From the NCBI RefSeq assembly GCF_024437745.1, contig NZ_JANFNY010000027.1, positions 1 through 60,017 of the forward strand: a DNA stretch of 60,017 nt. Reading direction: 5' to 3'. The position numbers and the translations under genes were made by a program. Of this stretch, positions 20,183 through 28,987 are shown one piece after another. The notes below the pieces were generated by a model. That model was given only the letters and a program-made list of their open reading frames with translations. It was not told where the DNA came from and did no database searches. Origin of the DNA: Roseomonas sp. GC11. Lineage in GTDB: Bacteria; Pseudomonadota; Alphaproteobacteria; Acetobacterales; Acetobacteraceae. How positions within the stretch are numbered: position 1 is the first letter of the stretch; each line of letters starts with the position of its first letter.

Positions 20183-21541
20183 ATGACCCAGGGCCAGACC
20201 ACGCCGCCGACCCCGCCCCGCGCGCTCCCCGCCGCCGGTGAGACGGCGCACCCCGAAACCCTGGCCCTGCATGCCGGCTGGCGCGCCGCGCCGGGCCATG
20301 GCGCCGTCGCCGTGCCCATCGTGCAGAGCACCTCCTACCAGTTCGACAGCAGCGAGCACGCCCGCGCCCTCTTCGCGCTGGAGCAACTGGGCTTCACCTA
20401 TTCCCGCACCGGCAACCCGACGGTGGATGTGCTGGAAAAACGCCTCGCCGCGCTGGAGGGCGGCGCCGCGGCGCTGGCCCTCGGCTCAGGGCAGGCCGCC
20501 TCCGCCTTCGCCGTGCTCGGCCTCGCCCGCGCCGGGGACAATATCGTCTCCTCCACCGATCTTTACGGCGGCACCTGGAACCTCTTCGCCAACACGCTGA
20601 AGCGCTTCGGCATCGAGACGCGCTTCGTCGATCCCGCCGACCCGGCGGCCTTCGCCCGCGCCAGCGATGCGCGCACCCGCGCCTGGTATGGCGAGACCCT
20701 GCCCAACCCCAAGCTCGCCGTCTTCCCCATCGCCGAGGTGGCGGAACTCGGCCGGCCGCTCGGCATCCCGCTCATCCTCGACAACACGGCGGCGCCGCTG
20801 CTGGCACGGCCCTTCGACCACGGCGCGGCCATCATCGTCTATTCGGCCACCAAGTATCTCGGCGGGCACGGCACCAGCATCGCCGGCGCCATCATCGATT
20901 CCGGGCGCTTCGACTGGTCGGCCCACCCCGCGCGCCAGCCCGCCCTCACCGAGCCGGATCCGAGCTACCACGGCACCATCTGGACGGAGGTGGCGCAGCG
21001 CCTCGGCGTGCAGCCCTATTTGGCCGCGGTGCGCTCCTCGCTCCAGCGCGATCTCGGCGCGCCGCTCTCGCCCTTCAATGCCTTCCAGATCCTGCAGGGA
21101 ATCGAAACCCTGCCGCTGCGCATCCAGCGCCACAGCGAGACGGCCAGCAAGGTCGCCGGGTGGCTGGCGCGGCAGCCGGAAGTGGCCCGCGTCATTCATC
21201 CCTCGCGGCAATCCGGGCTCCAGCGGGAACGGGCGGAACGCTATCTGCGCGGCGGCTTCGGCGGGCTGGTCGGCCTTGAGCTGGCCGGCGGCCACGCGGC
21301 CGGCGCGCGCTTCATCGATGCGCTGAAGCTCTTCTATCACGTCGCCAATATCGGCGATGCCCGCAGCCTCGCCATCCATCCGGCCAGCACCACCCATGCC
21401 CAGCTCTCGCCCGCCGAGCAGGAAGCCAGCGGCGTGACGCCCGGCTATGTGCGGCTCTCCATCGGGCTGGAGCATCCGGAGGATATCCTGGCCGACCTGC
21501 GGCGCGGCCTCGATGCGGCGGCGCTGCGACAGGCGGCATGA
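20183..21541 (+). CDS. O-acetylhomoserine sulfhydrylase / cystathionine gamma-synthase family PLP enzyme
   Basis: This 452-residue fold-type I enzyme is of the Cys/Met metabolism family. The PLP-binding Lys224 is in IIVYSATKYLGGHG, with YSRTGNPTVDVLEKRLAALEGG near residue 75 and a C-terminal RLSIGLEHPEDILADLR. The length and the HETLALHAG-type start fit MetY-like sulfhydrylases, which make homocysteine from O-acetylhomoserine and sulfide. The start follows GGGAG. It opens an operon leading to an Fe(II) dioxygenase and a sulfate importer, consistent with inorganic sulfur assimilation. A gamma-lyase role cannot be excluded. Confidence 0.85.
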   Translation: MTQGQTTPPTPPRALPAAGETAHPETLALHAGWRAAPGHGAVAVPIVQSTSYQFDSSEHARALFALEQLGFTYSRTGNPTVDVLEKRLAALEGGAAALALGSGQAASAFAVLGLARAGDNIVSSTDLYGGTWNLFANTLKRFGIETRFVDPADPAAFARASDARTRAWYGETLPNPKLAVFPIAEVAELGRPLGIPLILDNTAAPLLARPFDHGAAIIVYSATKYLGGHGTSIAGAIIDSGRFDWSAHPARQPALTEPDPSYHGTIWTEVAQRLGVQPYLAAVRSSLQRDLGAPLSPFNAFQILQGIETLPLRIQRHSETASKVAGWLARQPEVARVIHPSRQSGLQRERAERYLRGGFGGLVGLELAGGHAAGARFIDALKLFYHVANIGDARSLAIHPASTTHAQLSPAEQEASGVTPGYVRLSIGLEHPEDILADLRRGLDAAALRQAA

Positions 21542-21552
21542 GCACGACAAGA

Positions 21553-21598
21553 CCGGGGGAAATGAATTTCCCCCGGACCCCCTTTCTTTTTTCTGTCA
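21553..21598. repeat. Hairpin repeat with pyrimidine-rich tail, copy 1
   Basis: A perfect 11-bp stem CCGGGGGAAAT / ATTTCCCCCGG (21553-21576) is followed by ACCCCCTTTCTTTTTTCTGT. The same arrangement occurs in inverse orientation at 57771-57815. It lies between the sulfhydrylase and dioxygenase genes and could attenuate transcription within the operon. Confidence 0.7.
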
Positions 21599-21614
21599 GT
21601 GGAACACATCAAAA

Positions 21615-22646
21615 ATGACCACGGCCACGCTCGAAGCCCCCGCCCGCACCAACCTGCCGCTGCTCGATATCAGCCGGCTGGAGCAGGGCCCGGCGGAACG
21701 CGCCGCCTTCCTCGCCGAGCTGCGCCACGCGGCGCGCGATGTGGGCTTCTTCTATCTCACCGGCCACGGGGTTCCGGCGGAGCTGGAGGCGCGGCTGCGC
21801 GAGGTGGCGCGGCGTTTCTTCGAGCTGCCCGAGGAGGAAAAACTCAAGGTCCAGATGATCCACTCGCCGCATTTCCGCGGCTATAACCGCGCCGGCCTGG
21901 AGCTGACGCGCGGCAAGCCCGACTGGCGCGAGCAGTTCGACATCCATGCCGAGCGGGAGCCCCTGCCGACCGGGCCGGGCACACCGCCCTGGGCGCGGCT
22001 CCAGGGCCCCAACCTCTGGCCGGATGCGGCGCTGCCGGAGCTGAAGCCGATCCTGCTGGAATGGCAGGCGCGGCTGACCGAGGTGGCCATCCGCCTCGTC
22101 CGCGCCTTCACCGAAGCCCTGCTGGGCGACCCGGACGCGCTGCGCCCCATCTATGAGGGCGGGCCGAACCAGACGATGAAAATCATCCGCTACCCGGGCG
22201 TGGAACAGGGCGCGGCGGACCAGGGCGTGGGTTCGCACAAGGATAGCGGCCTGCTGACCTTCGTGCTGCAGGACGATGTGGGCGGCCTCCAGGTGGAGAA
22301 GCCGGAAGGCTGGGTGGATGCCGTGCCCCTGCCCGGTACCTTCGTGGTCAATATCGGGGAACTGCTCGAACTGGCCTCGAATGGCTACCTCAAGGCCACG
22401 GTCCACCGCGTCGTCAGCCCGCCGGCGGGGCGGGACCGCTATTCCATCGCCTTCTTCCTCGGCGCCCGGCTCGATGCGGAGGTGCCGCTGCTCGCCCTGC
22501 CGCCCGAACTCGCCGCCGAGGCCAAGGGGCCGGCGAGCGACCCGGAGAATCCGCTCTTCCGCACGGTCGGCGCCAATTACCTGAAGGGGCGGCTGCGCTC
22601 CCACCCCGATGTGGCCCGGCGCTACCACGCCGACCTGCTGGGCTGA
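21615..22646 (+). CDS. Isopenicillin N synthase-like 2-oxoglutarate/Fe(II)-dependent dioxygenase
   Basis: This 343-residue non-haem iron oxygenase has an N-terminal DIOX_N region (LPLLDISRLEQG, DVGFFYLTGHGVP) and a jelly-roll 2OG-FeII domain. Fe ligands are His208 and Asp210 in GSHKDSGLLTF and His264 in TVHRVVSP. Arg275 in RDRYSIAFF is the likely 2-oxoglutarate anchor. The family oxidises diverse small molecules. Its place between a sulfhydrylase and a sulfate importer suggests an organosulfur substrate, for example oxidative release of sulfite, but this is inference. No antibiotic synthesis genes are near. Confidence 0.85.
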   Translation: MTTATLEAPARTNLPLLDISRLEQGPAERAAFLAELRHAARDVGFFYLTGHGVPAELEARLREVARRFFELPEEEKLKVQMIHSPHFRGYNRAGLELTRGKPDWREQFDIHAEREPLPTGPGTPPWARLQGPNLWPDAALPELKPILLEWQARLTEVAIRLVRAFTEALLGDPDALRPIYEGGPNQTMKIIRYPGVEQGAADQGVGSHKDSGLLTFVLQDDVGGLQVEKPEGWVDAVPLPGTFVVNIGELLELASNGYLKATVHRVVSPPAGRDRYSIAFFLGARLDAEVPLLALPPELAAEAKGPASDPENPLFRTVGANYLKGRLRSHPDVARRYHADLLG

Positions 22647-22730
22647 ACCCCGCCGCCGCGAATCCCCGCCAACAGGAGCGTTGCATCCGGCCTGCCGAGG
22701 CCGGATGATCCCACCCAGAGAGAGGAGGTC

Positions 22731-23756
22731 ATGATGACCCTTTCCAGCCTGTCCCGCCGCGCGGTCCTGGGTTCTGCCCTCGGCGGAGGCGTGGCCCTGG
22801 CAGCCCGGGCGCAGGGGGCCGGCCAGCTCCTCAATGTCTCCTATGACCCGACGCGGGAATTCTACCGCGAGTTCAACAGCCTCTTCGCCGAGCAGTGGAA
22901 GGCGAAGACGGGCCAGGGCATCCGCGCCAATGCCTCGCATGGCGGCTCCGGCCGCCAGGCCCGCGCGGTGATCGACGGCCTCCAGGCCGATGTCGTCACC
23001 CTCGCCCTGGCCTATGACATCGACGCCATCGCCGAGCGCGGGCTGATCAATGCCGACTGGCAGCAGCGCCTGCCGCACAACAGCTCGCCCTACACCAGCA
23101 CCATCGTCTTCCTGGTGCGCAAGGGCAATCCGAAGAAGCTGGCGGACTGGCCGGACCTGCTGAAGCCCGGCGTCTCCATCGTCACCCCCAACCCCAAGAC
23201 CTCGGGCGGGGCGCGCTGGAACTACCTCGCCGCCTGGGCCTGGGCGGTGAAGAAATCCAGCGGCGGCGAGCAGGCGGCGCGCAGCTTCCTCACCGAGATG
23301 TTCCGCAAGGTGCCCGTGCTCGACACCGGCGCGCGCGGCGCCACCACCAGCTTCGTCCAGCGCGGCCAGGGCGATGTCCTGCTGGCCTGGGAGAACGAGG
23401 CGCATCTGGCCTTCGCCGAATTCGGCGCGGACCAGTTCGATATCGTCTATCCCGGCTTCTCCATCCTGGCGGAACCGCCCGTCGCGGTGGTGGACCGCAA
23501 TGTGGACCGCCGCGGCACCCGCGCCGTGGCCGAGGCCTATCTCCAGGCGCTCTACACGCCGGAGGGGCAGGCGCTGGCGGCCAAGCATTTCTACCGCCCG
23601 CGCGACGAGGCCGCCCTGGCCGCCGCCGGCAGCCGCTTCCCCCGCATCGAGATGACGACGATCGACGACCCCATCTTCGGTGGCTGGAAGAAGGCCCAGG
23701 CCACGCATTTCGACGATGGCGGCGAATTCGACCGGATCTACCAGCCCGGACGATGA
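22731..23756 (+). CDS. Sulfate ABC transporter substrate-binding protein
   Basis: This 341-residue periplasmic binding protein is of the Sbp/CysP family. It has a Tat-like signal ([22 protein letters not shown]) and family motifs [42 protein letters not shown] (split over residues 65-90) and [23 protein letters not shown] stands directly before two consecutive ATGs; the first is taken. It overlaps the CysT-like permease by ATGA. Sulfate or thiosulfate is the expected ligand. Confidence 0.92.
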   Translation: MMTLSSLSRRAVLGSALGGGVALAARAQGAGQLLNVSYDPTREFYREFNSLFAEQWKAKTGQGIRANASHGGSGRQARAVIDGLQADVVTLALAYDIDAIAERGLINADWQQRLPHNSSPYTSTIVFLVRKGNPKKLADWPDLLKPGVSIVTPNPKTSGGARWNYLAAWAWAVKKSSGGEQAARSFLTEMFRKVPVLDTGARGATTSFVQRGQGDVLLAWENEAHLAFAEFGADQFDIVYPGFSILAEPPVAVVDRNVDRRGTRAVAEAYLQALYTPEGQALAAKHFYRPRDEAALAAAGSRFPRIEMTTIDDPIFGGWKKAQATHFDDGGEFDRIYQPGR

Positions 23757-24574
23757 AGCGACCGCGCCGCCGCGACCCCCTTCCCGGCTTCGGCCTCAGC
23801 CTGGGCATCACCCTGCTCTGGCTGGGTGGCCTCGTGCTGGTGCCGCTGCTGGCGCTGCTGCTGCGGCCGCTGGAACTCGGCCCGCTCGGCTTCTGGCACT
23901 CGGTCACCGAACCGCGCGTGCTGGCCTCGCTGCGGCTCTCCTTCCTCGGCGCGCTGGCGGCCTCGGCGGTGAACCTGCCGCTCGGGCTGCTGGTGGCCTG
24001 GGTGCTGGTGCGCTACCGCTTCCCCGGCCGCCGCCTGCTCGATGGCATGGTGGACCTGCCCTTCGCCCTGCCCACCGCCGTGGCCGGCCTCGCCCTCACC
24101 GCGCTCTACGCGCCGAATGGCTGGCTCGGCGCGCCGCTCGCGGCGCTCGGGGTGAAGGTGGCCTATACGCCGCTCGGCGTCGCGCTGGCCATGGGCTTCG
24201 TCGGCCTGCCCTTCGTCGTGCGCACGGTGGAGCCGGTGCTGCGCGACCTGCCGCTGGAGGCGGAGGAAGCCGCCGCCACCCTGGGCGCCACGCGCTGGCA
24301 GGCCTGGTGGCGCGTGGTGCTGCCCGCCCTGGCGCCGGCGCTGCTGGCCGGCTTCGCCATGGCCTCGGCGCGCGCCATCGGCGAATATGGCAGCGTCATC
24401 TTCATCGCCGGCAACACGCCGATGTGGAGCGAGATCGCCCCGCTGCTGATCGTGGTGCGGCTGGAGCAGTTCGACTATGCCGGCGCCGCCGCCGTGGGGC
24501 TGGCGATGCTGGCGCTCTCCTTCCTGATGCTGCTGGGGCTGAGCCTGATGAACCGCCTGTGGCGCCGCGCATGA
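23753..24574 (+). CDS. cysT: Sulfate ABC transporter permease CysT
   Basis: This 273-residue inner-membrane permease has six expected helices, a [17 protein letters not shown] segment and the EAA loop [21 protein letters not shown] (residues about 178-198). It overlaps the binding protein by four bases upstream and CysW downstream, so the transporter genes are translationally coupled. CysT pairs with CysW to form the sulfate/thiosulfate channel. Confidence 0.92.
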   Translation: MKRPRRRDPLPGFGLSLGITLLWLGGLVLVPLLALLLRPLELGPLGFWHSVTEPRVLASLRLSFLGALAASAVNLPLGLLVAWVLVRYRFPGRRLLDGMVDLPFALPTAVAGLALTALYAPNGWLGAPLAALGVKVAYTPLGVALAMGFVGLPFVVRTVEPVLRDLPLEAEEAAATLGATRWQAWWRVVLPALAPALLAGFAMASARAIGEYGSVIFIAGNTPMWSEIAPLLIVVRLEQFDYAGAAAVGLAMLALSFLMLLGLSLMNRLWRRA

Positions 24575-25401
24575 CGCCGGCCACCGCCGAGCCGCGCGCC
24601 ATCCGCTGGCTGCTGGTCGCGCTCGCCGTGCTGCTGCTCGGCGCCTTCCTGCTGCTGCCGCTGGCCGCCGTCTTCACCGAGGCGCTGCGGCGCGGCTGGG
24701 GGCCGGTGGTGGCCGCGCTGGCGGACCCGGATGCGCAGGCCGCCATCCGCCTCACCCTGCTGGTCGCCGCCATCGCCGTGCCGGTGAACACGCTGGGCGG
24801 GCTGGCCGGGGCCTGGTGCATCGCCCGCTTCACCTTCCCCGGCCGCGCCCTGCTGCTGGCGCTGATCGAGCTGCCCTTCTCCGTCTCCCCCGTCATCTCG
24901 GGGTTGGTCTGGGTGCTGCTCTTCGGCGCGCATGGCTGGTTCGGCCCCTGGCTGCAGGCGCATGACGTGCAGATCGTCTTCGCCGTGCCGGGGCTGGTGC
25001 TGGCCACGCTCTTCGTCACCTTCCCCTTCGTTGCCCGCACGCTGATCCCGCTGATGCAGGAGCAGGGCCGCGCGGCGGAGGAGGCGGCGGCCACCCTCGG
25101 CGCCTCGGGCTGGCAAAGCTTCTGGCGCGTGACGCTGCCACAGATCCGCTGGGCGCTGCTCTCCGGCGTCCTGCTCTGCAATGCGCGGGCGATGGGGGAG
25201 TTCGGTGCCGTCTCCGTCGTCTCCGGCCATATCCGCGGCGAGACCAACACCATGCCGTTGCATGTCGAGATCCTCTACAACGAATACCAGTTCGTCGGCG
25301 CCTTCGCCGTCGCGGCGCTGCTGGCGCTGCTGGCGCTGGTGACGCTGGCGGCCAAGGCGCTGCTGGAGCGCCTCGGCGCGCGGCGGGGGGGCATGGCATG
25401 A
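24571..25401 (+). CDS. cysW: Sulfate ABC transporter permease CysW
   Basis: This 276-residue permease is homologous to CysT, with [20 protein letters not shown] and the EAA loop [40 protein letters not shown] and [19 protein letters not shown] are typical CysW sequences. ATG at 24571 overlaps the CysT stop and is the only start giving the usual family length. Confidence 0.93.
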   Translation: MTPATAEPRAIRWLLVALAVLLLGAFLLLPLAAVFTEALRRGWGPVVAALADPDAQAAIRLTLLVAAIAVPVNTLGGLAGAWCIARFTFPGRALLLALIELPFSVSPVISGLVWVLLFGAHGWFGPWLQAHDVQIVFAVPGLVLATLFVTFPFVARTLIPLMQEQGRAAEEAAATLGASGWQSFWRVTLPQIRWALLSGVLLCNARAMGEFGAVSVVSGHIRGETNTMPLHVEILYNEYQFVGAFAVAALLALLALVTLAAKALLERLGARRGGMA

Positions 25402-26450
25402 GCCTCGCGGTGCGCGGGCTGGTGCGCCGCTTCGGCCCGGCCCTGGCCCTCGATTCCGTCGATCTCGCGGTGCGCGGCGGCGAATTCGTCGCCCTCCTCG
25501 GCCCTTCCGGCTCGGGCAAGACGACGCTGCTGCGCATGCTCGCCGGGCTGGATTTCGCCGATGCCGGCACGGTGGAGATCGATGGCCACGACATGTCGGC
25601 CGTGCCGGCGCGGGCGCGGCGCATCGGCTTCGTCTTCCAGCACTACGCGCTGTTCCGGCATATGAGCGTCTTTGAGAATGTCGCCTTCGGCCTGCGCGTC
25701 CGCCCGCGCGCCAGCCGCCCGCCGGAGGCCGAGATCGCCCGCCGCGTGCGTGCCCTGCTGGAGCGGATGCAGATCGGTGCGCTGGAGAAGCGCCTGCCGG
25801 AACAGATCTCGGGCGGGCAACGGCAGCGCGTGGCGCTGGCCCGCGCGCTGGCCATCGAGCCGCGCCTGCTGCTGCTGGATGAGCCCTTCGGCGCGCTGGA
25901 TGCCGAGGTGCGCAAGGGCCTGCGCCGCTGGCTGCGCGAGTTGCACGCGGAGATGGGCCTCACCAGCCTCTTCGTCACGCATGACCAGGAGGAGGCGCTG
26001 GAACTGGCCGACCGCGTGGCGGTGATGCAGGCCGGGCGCGTGGTGCAGTTCGACACGCCGCTGGCCCTGGTGGAGCAGCCGGCGGCGGCCTTCGTCGCCG
26101 GCTTCCTGGGCGGCGCGGCGCGGCTGCCGGCGCATCTCTCGGGCGGGGTTCTGGCCTTCTCCGGCCTTCCCCTGCCGCCGCTCTCCGCCGCCGCGCTGCG
26201 CGGCGCGGCGCCGCCCGAGGGCGCGGCGCTGGCCTTCGTCCGACCGCATGAATGGGCGCTCTCCCCCGCCGCCGAGGGCGAGGGCAATGCCCGCGTGCGC
26301 AGCAGCCGCCCCGCCGGCGGCCATGCCCATGTGGAACTCGACCTCGCCGGGCAGGTGATCGAGGCGGAGGCACCGCATGGCCTGCTGCGCCCCGGCCAGC
26401 CCTGCCGGCTGGAGGCCCGCCAGGCCAGGGCCTTCGCCGCGCCCTCTTGA
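25398..26450 (+). CDS. cysA: Sulfate/thiosulfate ABC transporter ATP-binding protein CysA
   Basis: This 350-residue ATPase has Walker [11 protein letters not shown]-loop [21 protein letters not shown], signature [15 protein letters not shown], Walker [13 protein letters not shown], switch [15 protein letters not shown] and a C-terminal TOBE-like domain from about residue 245. It is the last gene of the sulfur operon. Its final two codons and stop lie inside the 64-bp repeat at 26445-26508, so the C-terminus was set or altered by that element. Confidence 0.93.
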   Translation: MSLAVRGLVRRFGPALALDSVDLAVRGGEFVALLGPSGSGKTTLLRMLAGLDFADAGTVEIDGHDMSAVPARARRIGFVFQHYALFRHMSVFENVAFGLRVRPRASRPPEAEIARRVRALLERMQIGALEKRLPEQISGGQRQRVALARALAIEPRLLLLDEPFGALDAEVRKGLRRWLRELHAEMGLTSLFVTHDQEEALELADRVAVMQAGRVVQFDTPLALVEQPAAAFVAGFLGGAARLPAHLSGGVLAFSGLPLPPLSAAALRGAAPPEGAALAFVRPHEWALSPAAEGEGNARVRSSRPAGGHAHVELDLAGQVIEAEAPHGLLRPGQPCRLEARQARAFAAPS

Positions 26451-26508
26451 GAGGGGCTTCGCCCCTCTCAAACTCTCCCGACCAAAGGCCTGAGGCCTTT
26501 GGAAACCC
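26445..26508. repeat. 64-bp double-hairpin repeat, copy 2
   Basis: This copy is identical over 64 bp to 8843-8906, including both stems. It overlaps the end of cysA, whose TGA stop is at 26448-26450, and lies between convergent genes. Confidence 0.9.
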
Positions 26509-26522
26509 AACGGAAGGCGGGT

Positions 26523-26591
26523 GCAGGGGACCCCGTCCCCTGCCCAAGGGAAAGAAAGGGGGGGTTGAGGGGGCAAAGCCCCCTCATCTTT
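26523..26591 (+). terminator. Two further hairpins ending the sulfur operon
   Basis: A first stem GCAGGGGA / TCCCCTGC (26523-26543) is followed by TGAGGGGGC-AAA-GCCCCCTCA (26566-26586). TCTTTTT comes directly after it. The second has the form of an intrinsic terminator for cysA transcription. A close relative, GAGGGGGC-TTT-GCCCCCTC, occurs at 28917-28937. Confidence 0.65.
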
Positions 26592-26592
26592 T

Positions 26593-28008
26593 TCAGTTTT
26601 CCTCTTCCGGCCCGGTGCGGCGTGGCCGCACCACGGAGACGGAGCAGGGTGCCTTCTCCGCCAGTTCCGCCGAGACGCTGCCCAGCCAGCGCCGCCGCAG
26701 CGAGGGCGTGCGCGCGCCCAGCACGATATGATCCACCGGGTTGACGGTGACATATTCGAGCAGCGCCGCCGCCACGCTCACCGCTTCCAGCACGTGGTAG
26801 GTGACGCGCTCCTCCGGCAGGCCGAGCGGCGCAGCCCAGTGCTTCAGCCGCGCGAGGGACACGGCGTGGCGGTTGCGCCCTTCGCTGTCCAGGCCGCTGT
26901 CGGGGGTGACGAGGTTCTGCCGCAGCACATGCAGGCAGGCCAGCCGCGCGCCGGGCAGCGTGGCCAGGATGCGCTCCACCGCCGCGCGCAGCGCCCCCTG
27001 GTGGCTTTCCTCCTCCGCCACGTCCAGCGCCACGGCCAGGATCGGCGCCAGGGATTGCTGCCGCGCGGCACCCGGCAGGCGGAAGACCGGCCGCGCCTCC
27101 GGGTTGAAGCGCCGCCGCGTCACCGCCGCCCACCCATCGCGCCCCGCCCTGCCCGCCCGCGGCGTGAGCGGCACCTGCGCCGGATGGGCGAGGTCGAAGG
27201 CCAGCTGCGCGGCGCTCGGGTGGCGGCGCTCCGGGTCCACCTCCAGGCAGCGCAGGATGATCTCCTGCAACCAGGGCGGGCAATCCGGGCGCAGGGCGCG
27301 CGGCGGGTGCGGGTCGCGCCAGAGGCGGCGCTTCAGCCCGGAGAGACGCTGCGGGTCGCCAAAGGGGCGTTCCCCGGTCACGAAGAAATACATCAGCACG
27401 CCAAGCGCGAAGAGATCGCTGCGCGGATCCCCGCGCAGGCCCATCACCTGTTCCGGCGCCATATAGGGGGCGGTGCCATAGGGCAGGCGGAATTCCTCCG
27501 CCATCAGGTCCGGCAAGAGGTCGTGGCGGGAGAGGCCGAAATCCACCAGCACCACCCGCCCATCCGGCCGGCGCAGGATGTTGGAGGGCTTGATGTCCAG
27601 ATGCACCACATGCTGGCGGTGCAGCGCGTCCAGCGCCCGCGCCACCTGGGCGCCGAGCGCCGCCACCTCCTCCGGCGGGCGCGGCAGGGCCTCCAGCAGG
27701 GGGCGCAGGGATTCGCCCGGGATCCGCTCCATCACCAGATAGGGCTGCGCCTCGAAGCCGCAGGCGGCGACGAAGCGCGGCACATGCGGGCCGGAGAGGC
27801 GCGGCAGGATCATCAGCTCCATCTCGAAGGAGACGATGGCGGCCGGGTCCTCCCCCTCCTGCATGCGGGGGATCTTGATCAGGAGGGGGGTATCGGGGTG
27901 GTCCGGGTGGCTGGCCTCGTGCAGCGCCGCCATGCCGCCGCGGTGCAGCAGCGGCCCGAGCACGAAGCCATCCAGCACCGTGCCCGGGGCGAGGCGGGGC
28001 AGCGCCAC
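26593..28008 (-). CDS. Serine/threonine protein kinase fused to a universal stress protein domain
   Basis: This 471-residue cytoplasmic protein has two domains. An N-terminal Hanks-type kinase (about 10-275) has Lys45 in LLIKIPR, catalytic Asp138 in HVVHLDIKPSN, Asp156 in VDFGLS, and APYMAPEQVMG in the activation segment. The HLD in place of HRD marks a non-RD kinase. A C-terminal UspA-like domain (about 318-465) ends in IVLGARTPSLRRRWLGSVS, a partial form of the Usp nucleotide-binding motif. No transmembrane helix is seen. The GTG start lies two bases after the stop of a metallophosphoesterase, so both are probably cotranslated. Usp may be a nucleotide sensor for the kinase; this is inference. 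Confidence 0.85.
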   Translation of the reverse strand: MALPRLAPGTVLDGFVLGPLLHRGGMAALHEASHPDHPDTPLLIKIPRMQEGEDPAAIVSFEMELMILPRLSGPHVPRFVAACGFEAQPYLVMERIPGESLRPLLEALPRPPEEVAALGAQVARALDALHRQHVVHLDIKPSNILRRPDGRVVLVDFGLSRHDLLPDLMAEEFRLPYGTAPYMAPEQVMGLRGDPRSDLFALGVLMYFFVTGERPFGDPQRLSGLKRRLWRDPHPPRALRPDCPPWLQEIILRCLEVDPERRHPSAAQLAFDLAHPAQVPLTPRAGRAGRDGWAAVTRRRFNPEARPVFRLPGAARQQSLAPILAVALDVAEEESHQGALRAAVERILATLPGARLACLHVLRQNLVTPDSGLDSEGRNRHAVSLARLKHWAAPLGLPEERVTYHVLEAVSVAAALLEYVTVNPVDHIVLGARTPSLRRRWLGSVSAELAEKAPCSVSVVRPRRTGPEEEN

Positions 28009-28010
28009 CC

Positions 28011-28763
28011 TCAGCGGCCTTCGAGCAGCCGGCTCGCCAGCCGCTCCGGCAGGCCGGCGGCGCGGATGCCGGCGGCGGCGGCGGCGGCGTCATAGGGCAC
28101 GCGGTGCCAGGTGCATTCCGCCGCCGCCGTGTCGAGCACGGCATAGCAGGCCGCCGGGTCGCCATCGCGCGGCTGGCCCACCGAGCCCATCACCGCCAGC
28201 CAGCGCCGCGCCCGCAGCAGCGGCACCGCCACCCCCGGCGCCGGGCGGAAGGCCGCCAGCTTCGCCGTCGCCGTCAGGCCATAGAGCATGGGTGCATGGA
28301 CATGGCCGCAGAGCGTCAGCCAGGCATGGCCGCCCTCCAGGCTGGCGCGGGCGATCTCGGCATCCGTCACATAGGTCCAGCGCGCCGGGTCGGCGGGATC
28401 AGCATGGACGAAATGCACGCCCTCCGCCTCCACCTCCAGCGGCAGGCCGGCGAGGAAGGCGCGGTCCTCCGCCGAGAGGCGCTGATGGTGCCAGAGCGCG
28501 GCGGCGGCGGCGTGGCCGGTCATGCCGGCGGTGTCGCCGCGGCCCACCGCCTCGTCATGATTGCCGCGCACCACCAGGGCGGGGGCCGCCGGGTCGGCGA
28601 GGCGCGCGCGCACCATCCGCACCACCCAGTCCGGATCCGCGCCATAGCCGACAAGGTCGCCCAGGAAGACGTAGCGGTCCACCGCCTGCCCCTCGGCATG
28701 GCGGAGGCAGGCCTCGCAGGCCTGGCGGTTGGCATGGATATCGGCCAGGACGGCGAAGCGCAT
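28011..28763 (-). CDS. Calcineurin-like metallophosphoesterase
   Basis: This 250-residue protein has all metal-binding blocks of the family: VLADIHANRQA, FLGDLVGYGADP, VVRGNHDEA, a central FVHADP and TLCGHVHAPML. It is cytoplasmic, with no signal. Family members include Ser/Thr phosphatases, diadenosine tetraphosphatases and phosphodiesterases. It is upstream of the kinase-Usp gene in the same operon and has GGGAGG before its ATG. It could reverse the kinase's phosphorylation or hydrolyse a nucleotide seen by the Usp domain; neither is proven by sequence. Confidence 0.85.
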   Translation of the reverse strand: MRFAVLADIHANRQACEACLRHAEGQAVDRYVFLGDLVGYGADPDWVVRMVRARLADPAAPALVVRGNHDEAVGRGDTAGMTGHAAAAALWHHQRLSAEDRAFLAGLPLEVEAEGVHFVHADPADPARWTYVTDAEIARASLEGGHAWLTLCGHVHAPMLYGLTATAKLAAFRPAPGVAVPLLRARRWLAVMGSVGQPRDGDPAACYAVLDTAAAECTWHRVPYDAAAAAAGIRAAGLPERLASRLLEGR

Positions 28764-28879
28764 GGGCCGGGACCTCCCCGTGGCCGGGGGGCATGGCCCC
28801 GGCCTTTCTTCTCCCGGCTTGCTTGCCGCAAAGCCCGGCGGGGCGCAAGTCTCGTGGCGGCGCCTTGAAATATAAGCAT

Positions 28880-28964
28880 CTCCTGCTCTTTGGCGGAGCA
28901 GGAGGCGCGGCCGGATTGAGGGGGCTTTGCCCCCTCACCCCCAGCAGGGGGCAGGGCCCCCTGC
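28880..28964. repeat. Cluster of three GC-rich hairpins
   Basis: Three stems follow one another: CTCCTGCTC / GAGCAGGAG (28880-28904), TGAGGGGGC-TTT-GCCCCCTCA (28917-28937) and GCAGGGGGC-AGG-GCCCCCTGC (28944-28964). The second matches the hairpin at 26566. The cluster lies between the phosphoesterase start and the end of the receptor gene, both on the minus strand, and could terminate the receptor transcript. Confidence 0.7.
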
Positions 28965-28987
28965 ACCCGCCTTCAGGGGGTCTTGTT

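Noticed and set aside
21615-22646. Beta-lactam biosynthesis (isopenicillin N synthase)
   Set aside because: The family is broad, and no peptide synthetase or beta-lactam gene is nearby. The context is sulfur assimilation.
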